Assembly (NCBI GenBank): GCA_029255685.2
Contig: CM055311.2
Span: 7,135,031-7,199,030, forward strand
DNA: 64,000 nucleotides
Origin: Silene conica
Taxonomy: Eukaryota > Streptophyta > Magnoliopsida > Caryophyllales > Caryophyllaceae
Reading direction: 5' to 3'
Shown here: positions 1 through 10,200 of the stretch, piece by piece
How positions within the stretch are numbered: the stretch's first letter is position 1
How the letters are laid out: each line of letters starts with the position of its first letter
Made by a program: the position numbers and the translations under genes
Notes under the pieces: generated by a model
The model's input: the letters and a program-made list of their open reading frames with translations, nothing else
Databases searched by the model: none
Told to the model about the DNA's origin: nothing

Positions 1-156
1 ACTTTTGCAGATTTATGCGGAAAAGGGACGATTTAACACCAAATTCATGTCCTCAAGTCTTTTGCATAATTAAGGAACAAAGAAAAGTCAACTGGAGTCT
101 TTATTTAAGTACCAAAAGTCAAAGCGAGAAGAAAACCGAAGAATTCCTTGCGGAAG

Positions 157-860
157 CGGTCGACCGACCTACTATACGGGTCGGCCGACCAGGCCTAATC
201 TTTATGAAGTCCAGAATCTGAAGAAAAGCCCAGAATTTTCTAAGCCCGTAAAAAGAGGTCGACCGACCCACCAAAGTGGTCGACCGACCTCAGCAAAGCC
301 CAGAAACAGTTTTTCGGAAATAGTTTAGAATTGTGAAGCCTTTAGGAAACTCTAATTTTCGGCCCTATATAAACTAATCTCTTGTTTAGGGTTTGACGAT
401 CTAGCTTTTATCAATTAGGAACCGCCATAATAATCAAGTTCGTAATTTAGTTTACTCAATCTTTAGTTTATTTGTAATCTTTCAATAATTCTCAAGCATT
501 CAATAAAGTTCGCTCTTTTCTGCCTTAATTCTGACCTTGGTAATTACTCTTTTAATCTAGTTTTATTATTGTTCTTATTACTATTGCATTCAATTAAGAT
601 AGAATTCCCAAGCTTTATTGAATCTTGCATGCTTAGATTATTAATTGCTATGTTTTCCATGTTTAATCCCGTTTTCATAATCGTCTTAATAACCATGAGT
701 AGTTAATTTTCATATGTTAGGATGTAGGGGATGAATATGCGTAGGTAGTAGAAATTCCGAGACCGACTTGTAACAGAGCCGCGGTCGGCCGACTCAAATA
801 GTGGGTCGGTCGACCGAGGCGGTGGTCGGCCGACTGGAGTAGCTGGTCGGTCGACCCACT
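157..860. repeat. Dispersed GGTCGACCGACC-like palindromic motifs
   Basis: Copies of GGTCGACCGACC or its variants (GGTCGGCCGACC, GGTCGGTCGACC) occur near 157-170, 178-190, 257-268, 277-290 and in a cluster at 779-860. Each is self-complementary or nearly so and rich in CpG. Similar motifs recur in two unrelated elements at 45.5-45.9 kb and 49.4-49.8 kb. Confidence 0.7.
366..373 (+). promoter_or_regulatory. TATA box of the left LTR
   Basis: TATATAAA lies about 1.08 kb upstream of the LTR right end and just downstream of the palindrome-rich segment. Position and context fit a U3/R promoter. This is inferred from sequence only. Confidence 0.45.
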
Positions 861-1450
861 CGCGCATGAATCATGTTTCGTCTTTCCTTGTTGACTATAA
901 TATCCTGCAATGAGACTGAAAAGAGACTTGTAGGACGTTAGTAATGACCTACCCAAGATTGAGAGATACGGGAAGGGCATTGGTTTACACCTTAAGACGG
1001 CTAGGTTACTTAAGACTGAAAGGTATGTGACCTAGGATTTAGGAATCACCCTTATTGTTGACACCCAATAATTGTGAGACCTAGGAACTAATAGCATAGG
1101 CCGAAAGGAGCTATTAGGTACCATAGACCGAAAGGATGTGTTACACCCCTTACGCGACTGCAATACATGTTGACCTTAGGATTTATATTACCTTAGCTAT
1201 TTATTACCCCATCATCCTAGCATCCCTTTTATTATAATTTTATTCTCGTCTTTAATTACTTATTTTATTTTAATCTTTGCTTTAGACTTAGTAAACAACA
1301 AATCAAACCCCCAAAATTGTTACCTTTAAACATTAACAACAAACAATAAACATTCCCCACCTCTCTGTGGTTCGACCCTGACTTTCACTATCTATAGTTT
1401 AAGTTTAGGAATTATAAATTTTATCTTTGGTACCCTCAACGACGGGCATC

Positions 1451-3541
1451 AACTACGTCAGCAAATCATTATTGCCAGAAGAAGCAAGGTATACCTCGCT
1501 TGAGAAGCTAGTACTGGCATTGGTCACAGCATCCTATAAGCTGCGCCCTTACTTTGAGTCTCATACCATCTCAGTAGTTACTAATCACCCACTCAAGACG
1601 GTTATGAGAAAGCCAGAACTATCAGGACGAATGGCTAAGTGGTCTGTGCACCTCAGTGGATATGATCTCCAGTTTGAACCACGCACAGCCATAAAGTCAC
1701 AAGCCCTCGCAGACTTCGTCTCCGACTTCAGCCCAGCACTCCAGACCCAAGCAGAGCAGGAAATCCTGCACCTACACCAAGATGCCAAGTCAGGCACCTG
1801 GGAGTTACGAGTAGATGGGGCATCAAACGCCAGAGGGTCGGGAGTTGGGTTGATCCTCAGATCATCAGAAGGTGACTTGATCACCCAAGCAGTCCGATGC
1901 GAGTTCAAAACCACCAACAACGTAGCTGAATATGAAGCTCTGGTCCTGGGGCTACAACTAGCCCTGGACATAGGGATCAGCTGTATCAATGTATACAGTG
2001 ATTCGCAATTAATTGTGAATCACGTCAATGGAGCATACTAAGCAAGAGACCCCACAATGGTGGCCTACTTGTGTGTGGCAAAGGATTTAATCGGCATATT
2101 CGCAGAATTCTGCATCCAGCAGATACCCCGGGAGCAGAACGCCAAAGCAGATGCACTGGCAACCCTGGGGTCAACCTTCAAACCAGCTGACGTAGCAAAC
2201 ATACCGATCACCCATGTTCTCAAACCAGCCATTCCTGGACCAGATTCGGACCAGGAAGAATTGCCAATCTACAGCAATAACCCAGACCAGGGGTCAGAGC
2301 AGGATTGGCGAAAGCCATACCTGGACTGGTTGCAACATGATATCCAGCCCAGCAGTAAGAAAGAAGCACGCAGTTTCAGGATGAAAGCTTCCAGGTTCCT
2401 ACTGATTGATGGAATCCTGTTCCGGAAATCATTAGCAGGGCCATATCTGCGCTGCCTGGACCAGACCGAGGCACAGATAGTCTTGCATGACCTCCACAGC
2501 GGAGACTGTGGAAATCATGCAGGGGGAAGAAGCCTGTCCAATAGAGCCCTCAGAATGGGATACTTCTGGCCCACAATGCGCAAGGATGCAAAGGAGTACG
2601 CAAGAAAATGTGACGCCTGTCAAAGGCACGCATCCGTCAATCACCAACCAGCAGAGCCCCTGCACCCGGTTATATCCCCATGGCCTTTTATGAAATGGGG
2701 GATGGACATTGTGGGACCCCTCCCCAGAGCACCAGGAAACAAGATGTATATGCTGGCCATGACCGACTACTTTTCTAAATGGATCGAAGCAGAATCATTC
2801 ACCCAGACCACCGAAGCACAGGTCATCTCTTTTATTAAGCGCAATATATTCACCATATTTGGCATACCTTCAGAAATAATATGTGACAATGGTTCCCAAT
2901 TCATTGGGAAGAAAACCGAGGCTTTCTGTGCTGGGTGGAATGTATCACTCCAGAAATCTACCCCCAGAAACCCGCAGTCCAACGGACAAGCTGAGTCCAG
3001 TAACAAGATCATCATCGAAAATATGAAAAAGAAACTACAAGAAATGGGAGGGAAATGGGCAGAGGAACTCCCTCTGGTCCTGTGGGCTGACAGAACTACT
3101 CCAAAAGTAGCAACATGTCAGACCCCCTTCAGCCTTGTCTTCGGAGCTGAAGCGGTAATTCCTTCTGAGGTTAAAATCTCAACCCACAGGTACGGGTGTA
3201 TAACTGAGGACCAGAACCAAGTAGAAATGACAAGTAGCCTGGACACTGTTGATGAACTCAGGACCAGTGCCTACGTCAGAATGGCCTCATACAAGCAGAT
3301 GGTGGCTCGGAGCTACAACAAAAATGTCAGGATCAGAACCCTGCAAGTAGGAGATCTGGTCCTGAGAAAGGTGTTCCAGAACACCAAAAACCGACAAGCT
3401 GGAAAATTTGCCTACAACTGGGAGGGCCCATACCAAGTTGAGAGCATAGTTGGTAATGGGGCCTACAGGCTAATGACAATGGAAGGGGAAATGATACCCA
3501 GATCATGGAATATACTTCACTTAAAAAAGTATATCATTTAA
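1451..3541 (+). pseudogene. pol: gypsy pol fragment: RNase H, archaeal-type RNase H, integrase
   Basis: The frame opens mid-polyprotein at the RT-connection/RNase H segment (NYVSKSLLPEEARYTSLEK). A second RNase H at about 1797-2130 has the acidic residues in VDGASN, NVAEYEALV and YSDSQL. The integrase zinc finger follows at about 2490-2630 (GNHAGG, then CDACQRH). The DDE core follows, with Asp in GMDIVGP, Asp in CDNGSQF and Glu in NGQAESSNK, and then a basic C-terminal domain ending at 3541. One in-frame TAA at 2039-2041 breaks it between the second RNase H and integrase. The family usually has Gln there, so a C-to-T change is likely. Otherwise the frame is open. The 5' end is cut by the adjacent LTR. 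RNase H would remove the RNA template and integrase would insert the cDNA. Confidence 0.85.
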
Positions 3542-4195
3542 GAGGTGCCTCCACCAGATCAGAGCAGCTCCCTTAGACCACAGGTTCTACTCTGTATAAA
3601 GCCTATTCTGGTTCAGCTTAAAATGTTGTTTTGCCTTACATTTTATAACTTAAGTCCAAAAAGTTGTCTTACCCTTATATATTTTTTACCTAGAATCTAG
3701 GTCTTATAATTACAAACCTTGTTGCATAAAAAATCAGTTATCGAGTCTTTTTAAAAGAAAAAATTTTATCACTTATTTTCTGGACCAGAATTTACTTATC
3801 CTAGTAGACTGACCTAAAGAGGAAATCTGCACTGATCGCAGGAGAACCTAAGTTAAAGCCTGGCACCCCAGTATAGGGATGGGTATCTAAACACCAGGCC
3901 AGCACACCAAAGCAGCGATGGCCAAAACACGAACGAAACATGCATGTACAAAAGAAAAACGCCAGAAAAAACGGCAGAAAAGCGACAAATAAAACAAAGC
4001 CCCATACAACGGGGAATCATACGATTAAAAGCTGCCCAAGCAACCCAAAAGCGGAATTGTTTTTATTGGTCCACCCGGACCAGCAGCAAAAAGTTACAAC
4101 AGTTAAGCCCACGAAGGGGCACCCAAAAATTCACAAGACAAAGAAAAATATTAACGCCCATATCAGGGCCCAGCAGACAAATTTTTAAAGAGAAC
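3542..4195. other. Spacer between integrase and antisense gene
   Basis: The 654 bp after the pol stop and before the convergent antisense stop at 4196 have no supported coding region. Open frames here are short, Lys/Thr-rich and show no family resemblance. The segment probably holds the 3' UTRs of both convergent transcripts. Confidence 0.6.
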
Positions 4196-6277
4196 CTACT
4201 CATCCGGAGTAGGTCCAGCAGCAACAACATCAGCATTGGTGGGGCCAGAGGACACCTCCTCTCCAGCATCTTGGGACTCCACCATGCCCTCTTCTTCATC
4301 ATCCGAAAGCAGATCCATGTTCAGGCCATCAGGGAAATCCGCAGCGAAGGTCTCCTCCAGAGCAGTTAAATCCCAGGTAGTATGGCTACCCTCCTGGAAC
4401 TCCTTAATACACTTAATCCGGGTCTCAGCAGCAGAATAAGAAACATCATCAATCAAAGCTCTCTGCAGACCAGCCTTTTTGTGCTCCAGGGCCTCCACCT
4501 TCAGAACCAGGTCAGCCTCAGAGGCTAAAGCCCGCTCCAATTTAGACTGAGCTGTGGCCAACTGGTTCTGGGATGTCTTCTCCAGGGCCTTGAGCTCCCC
4601 CTCCAGGGCCTTGAGCTTCTCCTCTTGGGCCTTGAGCTTTTCCTCCTGGGTCTTGAGCTTCTCCTGGCCTGCAATCACCTCCCGACGGACAGCCTGTCGC
4701 AGATTCCCTCTTAAGATCTCCTCCGAGCTGAGCTTCACCGCCATCTCCTCCATCCTCTCCAGAGCAGCATCATGAGCCACCTTCATGCGCTGAAGATCAG
4801 CCAGCAACGCCTCACTCTGCTGATTGGCACACAACGCCAGCTCCAGAGCCTAAGCACACCAAACCAAATAAGATACAAAAAAAAAAGTCAAAAAAAGGGC
4901 CTATCTCAAAAGAAACCTCTGCAACGTGCCTGGTCAGGTCCTGAAAAGGACGCTTCTTCAAAATAGAGGCAGAGGCAGGGAACAGCAAAGAGTTCAAGGT
5001 AGGCCAGAGCTTGGTCTTGGATCCTCCAAAACCTCCAGGAATCTCTAGTTGCAGAGGAGGAGAGGAGGACTCTCCAGAGAATGTCCGAGGCAGTTGCTCC
5101 AGTATAGGCTTAAAGCCAGGGGTAGGAATGGTGGGAGGGATCTCAAGAGGAGACGGATCAACAAAGGGAGTCTCAGGAACAGGCTCTTGGATTGGATCCA
5201 CAGCGTCAACTTCAATCGGGGCAGCCTGGGATCCAGCCCCACCAGGGCTCCCCTCAACAGCTTCAGTCTTCTTTTTCTTTGAGGACCCCGCGTCCCCAGG
5301 AGTAAATCTTTTCCTCCGCAGCTGCATTACCCTGCTCACGTCAACCCTAGCCTTGCCTGAAAAAGCAACAACAAAAATCAGGACAGACTAAGCATAAGCC
5401 CTACCCAGAAAATAACCAAGTAAAAAGAGCACCATACCCTCCTTCTTCACCGCCGGAACGACAGAATCCCGGACCAGTTTGGAGAAAGATCTCTCCTCCG
5501 CAGGAAGGTCTAGGAGCTTGGCCTTTGAGGCAACGGGATTCGCAGACTCAGGGAGTTTGGCCAGGCTATGCCCTGGGAAAACAAACCAGCTGTCAGAGCA
5601 AATACAAACATCAAAAGAAAGCTAAAACAGGGAAATAGACCCAGAACAGAAACCATACCTTCAATCGGCTGCCACGCAGAAAAAATATAGTCTGGAGAGG
5701 AAGGCAACGTGTCAATCTTGACAAAAATGAAACGGGTGAACCATTTACTGTCATCCGGAGTTGTGGGAAAGACGATAGCAAAGGGCATATTATCATGACC
5801 ACGAATTGTACACTGGGAATGGCCCAAAGAACGTGGGTTAAACCACTGGCCCAGATCCGCCAACCCAATGTTCAAGCCACACTCCCGGTTCAGAGCACAT
5901 ATGCTAAGCAGAATACGCCATGCATGAGGGGCAACCTGGCACATGGCCAATTTGGTTAATTTTAAGAAGTTAATAATTAAATCGGGAAAAGGGAACCTCA
6001 AGCCCAGGCGGAAGGGATACTCGTAAAAGCAGGTCCACCCCTCCCTTTCAAAATCGACCTTTTTGCCGGCAAGAGGGAGGTGGTAGACAACCCCATATAG
6101 AAAGCCAAACCTGGCCTTAATGAGAGCAGTATGGGACACGTCAAAGGCAGAATCGCAGAGATGCCTAGGAGCCAGCAGCCTCTGCGATGAAAAGGGCCCA
6201 GAATAGACTCCCAGCGCAGGGGAGGACCCAGATGAGTAGCCATTAGGAGTAGCAGCAGAGGAGCAAGGAGCAGACAT
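4196..6277 (-). CDS. Spliced antisense gene of the Tat element (putative gypsy type transposon family)
   Basis: Predicted CDS is complement(join(4196..4849, 4917..5356, 5438..5572, 5659..6277)). All three introns have GT donors and AG acceptors and the joined exons keep one frame: 1848 bp, 615 residues plus stop. Exon 1 (about 206 aa) matches the plant 'putative gypsy type transposon' domain (PF04195-like), with GWTCFYEYPFRLGLRFPFP, then LAMCQVAPHAWRILL and a conserved Trp-Phe region. Exons 2-3 are basic then Pro/Ser-rich, with a possible nuclear signal (KKKK near 5270). Exon 4 is a coiled coil with tandem EEKLKAQ-type heptads and an acidic tail (LLSDDEEEG). Antisense ORFs of this class are known from plant Tat elements; their molecular function is unknown. 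Intactness beside a nonsense-damaged pol is notable. Exon borders are inferred and no transcript was seen. Confidence 0.72.
4588..4670 (-). repeat. 21-bp minisatellite encoding coiled-coil heptads
   Basis: Within the last exon of the antisense gene, about four 21-bp units encode consecutive seven-residue repeats of the EEKLKAQ type. The repeat length keeps the reading frame and the heptad phase, so copy-number change would lengthen the coiled coil without a frameshift. Confidence 0.7.
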
Positions 6278-6410
6278 TATGAAATTTTTAAAGGTTGTGG
6301 TAAAAAGATTTTACTACGAAAAGCAAAGGCAAGAAAGAGCAAGAAAACAAATAAAAGAAAGTGAATTTTTAAGATGGTAAAGGTGAAAGTACACAGTAAA
6401 AAGGGGTACT

Positions 6411-6418
6411 TATAAGGG
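6411..6418 (-). promoter_or_regulatory. TATA-like box for the antisense gene
   Basis: On the minus strand, TATAAGTA lies about 135 bp upstream of the predicted ATG at 6277, followed by a CT-rich leader. Spacing fits a plant promoter internal to the element. No transcript evidence is available. Confidence 0.4.
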
Positions 6419-6699
6419 AGCAAATGGTTGGAATTTGAAAAAGAAAATTCAAATTCGAAAGGTGAAGAGTTAAAAAGTAAATGACGAGGGGACAGGCGGT
6501 TAATGAAGTGATGGGACAAGTGGGACAAGTGGGATAGGTAGGGCGGCTATGGACAGTTGCATAAACCATCCAACTACTTCCATAAATTCCAGAAGCACAC
6601 TCGAGGGCAGAGGAAAATTCCAGCCCAATTGAGGCCAAAAATAGGCTGAAATTCGGGGGAAATTGTTTAGCCCAAATTTGCGTTGTCAGCACTGGGCCC

Positions 6700-7135
6700 A
6701 AAAGAAAGGTAAAGTACCAGAGGCCCATCACCAGCGCAGATCATACGAAACAAAAAGAGAGACGTTGGAGTAGGAGAATGGGTCAAAACCCTAAAGGAAT
6801 ATCCCCCTATATTCCCTCCTATACCCCAGAGCCAGAGCAGAATCGGTTGAGCTAAAATCCGCAGCTATAAAAGGAAAAGCAAGGGCATCACTTATTCATT
6901 CATGCATACGTTGTAAACCTTACTACTTACGCAAAATACTTGTAATCCATCTCCAACAGTGAATATCCTCGATCATAGTAAAAATATTGGTGGGATTCCG
7001 TTCCCCCCGCGGTTGTTTCCCTCAACGGGTTTTTCCGCGTCACCAAAAACTTCTTGCGTCGTTATTCTTTTTCTTTATTTTCATATTCATCTTTTACATA
7101 AATCTTCATATTGGTTGGCACTTTGACCTGCATCA
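6700..7135 (+). repeat. Probable 3' LTR end (R/U5 part) of the Tat element
   Basis: TATAAAA at 6866-6872 is followed about 30-60 bp later by a probable transcription start region and a U5-like GC/T-rich stretch (cccccgcggttgtttccctc near 7005). The left end was not identified and the right end is placed near 7135 because recognisable sequence of the next element starts by about 7195. Without the 5' LTR in view the borders are estimates. Confidence 0.4.
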
Positions 7136-7366
7136 CAGTAATTCGAATCGGTAGAAATTTTACCAAAACAGTATCCGTCACAAGCTTGTGACCATAGACC
7201 ATGTCACCACTAGACCATGCACACTTACAATTCAATTAACTCACGACTACTAGTGACATAAGGCATAATGCTAGCAATGAAGCATAACGAATATGGTGAC
7301 ACACAATCCATTGCAACAGAAGGCACAAAGCTATCATCAAAGCATAGCGAATAGAGCGAACGCCGG

Positions 7367-7515
7367 TTAGAGCGTATCACCACTGCCTCTAACTTGTCAG
7401 AGCGTATCACCACTGCCTCTGACTGACGGAGCGTATCACCACTGCCTCCATCGGTGTGAAGCGTATCACCACTGCCTCCACGGTACTATGTATAGCGTAT
7501 CACCACTGCCTATGT
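7367..7515 (-). repeat. Hairpin array (30-bp type) in the relic LTR
   Basis: At least five tandem units share the core CGTATCACCACTGC. They are flanked by arms that pair within each unit: TTAGAG...CTCTAA (7367/7387) and TCAGAG...CTCTGA (7397/7417), then GGAG...CTCC and weaker units. Arms differ between units yet remain complementary within most of them, as in the three younger LTRs. Confidence 0.75.
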
Positions 7516-7844
7516 GCCTAAGACCTGGCCAGACCTCTCGATGCATTAACTGTACATCGACCGACACTCGGGACCCAGAACGTTTAACTGACGAATCTGG
7601 CCACCCCCGAACATAGACCAAAATAAATCCACATCAATGGGTGGCGTTAGTTCATTCCGATAGTATTTAAGTGATACTATCGTCATCTATTCAAACTAGC
7701 CAACAACAATACACAGTTTAACTAACTGCACACAATTGAGCAGTTTAACTGACTGTCCAACTCAAATGCATAGAAGTATCCAACGACATATGCAAACACA
7801 ATATTATACGATCACTGAACCAATTCAACATGTGAAACAAGTAT

Positions 7845-8175
7845 AAAAAACCAAAGTTATAGTAACTTTAACTATAACATAAGTAATGGATGCGAGGTTA
7901 TACTAACCTCAACTATAACTTCCACATATGGCTTGAGGTCATAGTAACCTTAGCCAAACCTTGACACGAACCTAAAGTTATACTAGCACCAACCATAACC
8001 TTGAGTCATACCTCTGGTTTACGTTAGTCACAGCTATAACTTTAACTCGCAACTCAAAGTTACATTAACTTCAGCTGTAACTTTGAGTCGTACTCAAGGT
8101 TGTACTAGTTTCAGCTATAACCTTGAATAATATTTTCAAGGTTACACATACTTCAACTATAACCTTGAGCAACGC
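7845..8175 (-). repeat. AAGTTATA-type hairpin array in the relic LTR
   Basis: About eight degenerate units contain AAAGTTATA or AAGGTTATA and an inverted partner (TATAACTTT, TATAACCTT) roughly 10-20 bp away. The block corresponds to 30466-30789 in the younger LTR, in reverse orientation. Confidence 0.65.
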
Positions 8176-9230
8176 TCTTGGCCGTTAACCGTGTCTCCAC
8201 CTAGGGTTTTCTTTGCGAACCCTAGTTGTGCACACGACACCCATAACGACTTATCGATACATTAATCCACAATTACGATATAAAACATACATAAATATAT
8301 GAGGCGCAATTAATTCATGACAATAAATAATCAAACATGTACTAATCATACAAACAATCATTAAATCATATTAATCACATCAATTGGCATAAACACAATT
8401 AAAAGAGAAACACCTAGTTACCTTTTTAGCAATTAGTGAAAACCTTCATAAAGAATACGACTAACAATGTCTTGTCTCCAACACGTGTCAATAACCCCAA
8501 CAATTAACTTTAAAGAAAGCGGAAATCCAAATCCTTGTGATAGAAATTGTACCAAACAGTCACTCTTTCGAAAACGCCAAAAGGGAAAGAGATCTCCTTC
8601 TTTACTCACCAAACAAGAGACCCAAGACGTAGGTCTAAAGGTCCATACAAATAATTCTCAATAAAATATTTTGAATAGATTATATTGTAGAGGTAAGAGC
8701 AAGGATTGTGAAAATATAATTTATGTATGAATTTGGAGGAATGAAAGATATTCAACAATGAAGTCAAAGGGTGAAAAGGAGAGAAAACAGACGAAAGAGA
8801 CAAAGGAGGACGAGGAGTCGTGCGGCACAATCTCACGCACAAAACAAAGATTTGACCTAGTTGCTTGTTAGGTTAAAATTCTATTTATAAGGAGATTAAC
8901 TAATGGGCTTTTGGTCCATTAGCTCCTACAATGGATTATCTGATTACAAATTGGATTGAGTCATATTAAAACGTAAATGGAACTTGAAATAGAATAGTAA
9001 TTATTAAATTAATATAATTAAATATTGTACGGACATTTTAACCCATTCAAAAGTAGATCAAAACGAGAAATAATAAAATATAGGACGAAGGTTATAAATA
9101 TAGATTTCCAAAATATGTTATTAAACTTCAAAATAATTAATTAAATAAAATACTTTTATAATAAAAATATTATTATATAATCCGGGTTGTTACACTTCAA
9201 GTCACTTAATTTAAGTTCACTTTAGATACT

Positions 9231-9418
9231 ATAAGTTCAGTTCAGTTCAGTTTAGTTCCTATAAGTTCAGTTCAGTTCTTATAAGTTCAGTTCAGTTCAG
9301 ATCCTATAAGTCCAGTTCAGTTCAGTTCCTATAAGTTCAGTTTCTATAAGTTCAGTTCAGTTAAGTTCAGTTCCTATAAGTTCAGTTCAGTTCTGTTCAG
9401 CTCAGCTCATATAAACTC
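9231..9418 (+). repeat. TTCAG pentanucleotide-rich array, left copy
   Basis: Degenerate runs of TTCAG are broken up by CTATAAG spacers. The pattern recurs in the same orientation at 14222-14345. Such subterminal arrays are common in plant DNA transposons and MITEs. Confidence 0.8.
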
Positions 9419-9586
9419 AATTCAAAAAAGCTATATACGAAGTATTATTTTAACCACAGATAAAAAAAATATTTCGTTTTAATTATTCGATACACGTTAA
9501 AAAAATAACAAATTATTAATAATTGTACCCGTTTTTACAATATCATTAATACCAAACGATCTTACACATACTCTCCCTAATGCTAT

Positions 9587-9829
9587 ATGCCCGAATACAA
9601 ACATAGACCGCCTGAAGGAATGGTAGAATACTTGAACTATCGACATTCATCATCGAGAATGAAAGTTGAAATGACGTTTGGTCAATTAAAGAAAAGATGG
9701 AAGGGGTTAAAAATCATGCCCCAAATATCATATAAGTATCAAATATCGATCATTGTTTCTACATTCACCATCCATAATTCTATAAGAATGCACGCTCTTG
9801 AAATTATACAACAAGATATGAACATTTAA
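9587..9829 (+). pseudogene. PIF/Harbinger transposase, C-terminal fragment
   Basis: The 80-residue frame has the C-terminal signature of DDE_Tnp_4-type Harbinger transposases: YLNYRHSSSRMKVEMTFGQL with the catalytic-type Glu in VEMTFG, KKRWKGL, then a 'STFTIHNSIR' segment corresponding to the conserved LHNFIR region. The catalytic Asp residues and the N-terminal two thirds are absent, and a stop follows at 9829. It is a dead remnant. Confidence 0.75.
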
Positions 9830-10132
9830 GGAACATTAGATTCGGACATGTTTGATAAAAGCGGAAGGCGGCCGTGTATAAGGTACAAAACAACATAGTC
9901 AAAAATATTTGGCAAGGCTGTGAATTCTTTGTCGACAGTGATATTGATAATGAAGATGAAGTAGATGAGGATTATGATAATATGGAAATAAATTGTTAGC
10001 TTGTGGATTATTTTTTATCGTAATGTAATCGTAGTATAATGTATGAACTATGAACAAACCATTGTATATAAAGTGGAAAATATTTTATATTAACTTATGT
10101 TTTAGACTACTTTTTTATCAATGTCTTCTCTT

Positions 10133-10157
10133 GAATAATAATAATAATAATAATAAT

Positions 10158-10197
<40 letters not shown>
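10133..10197 (+). repeat. (AAT)n microsatellite
   Basis: About 21 AAT/ATA units with one interruption lie immediately before the GC-richer start of the reverse transcriptase element. A shorter (TAA)n tract closes that element at 14191-14210. Confidence 0.9.

Positions 10198-10200
<3 letters not shown>

Larger units (their letters stand above)
1..1451 (+). mobile_element. LTR (left end outside window) of an LTR retrotransposon
   Basis: The sequence has LTR features but no coding content: a TATATAAA box at 366-373, an AT-rich transcribed part, and a right end of the common plant gypsy LTR type (a 'ctctgtggttcgaccctgac' block at about 1363, then ...GGGCATCA ending at 1451). Directly after 1451 the next sequence is in-frame gypsy pol, so this LTR probably inserted into the Tat-lineage element on its right. 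The left end and TSD lie outside the window, so solo LTR versus 3' LTR of a larger element cannot be decided. It contains several copies of a GGTCGACCGACC-like palindrome (about 157-190, 257-290, 779-860). Confidence 0.6.
1451..7135 (+). mobile_element. Ty3/gypsy element of the Tat lineage (5' half missing)
   Basis: The order is pol remnant (RNase H, second RNase H, integrase) at 1451-3541, a non-coding spacer, an antisense four-exon gene at 4196-6277, then a promoter and LTR-like tail. Two RNase H domains plus an extra antisense ORF between integrase and the 3' LTR are known hallmarks of plant Tat-lineage (Retand/Ogre-like) elements. Gag, protease, reverse transcriptase and the 5' LTR would lie left of the window, beyond the LTR that interrupts pol. 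The 3' boundary near 7135 is approximate: TATA box at 6866, and homology to the next element resumes by about 7195. Confidence 0.75.
7195..9194 (-). mobile_element. Relic LTR of the three-LTR element's family, reverse orientation
   Basis: The right end reads ...CCGGGTTGTTACA at 9194, the reverse complement of an LTR start (TGTAACAACCCGG). Going left it follows the 29453-32011 LTR in reverse: the AT-rich first 80 bp, a TATA region near 8883, the 'acacgtgtcaataacccc' segment near 8480, the AAGTTATA hairpin array (7845-8175) and the GAGGCAGTG-type array (7367-7515). Divergence is much greater than among the 29-44 kb LTRs, so it is an older copy. The LTR's own end, expected on the left, is not found. 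The copy is probably cut by the Tat element or its LTR. Confidence 0.8.

Noticed and set aside
5011..5391. Plus-strand frame of 126 codons
   Set aside because: It is the antisense shadow of exon 3 of the minus-strand gene, whose splicing and domains are coherent.
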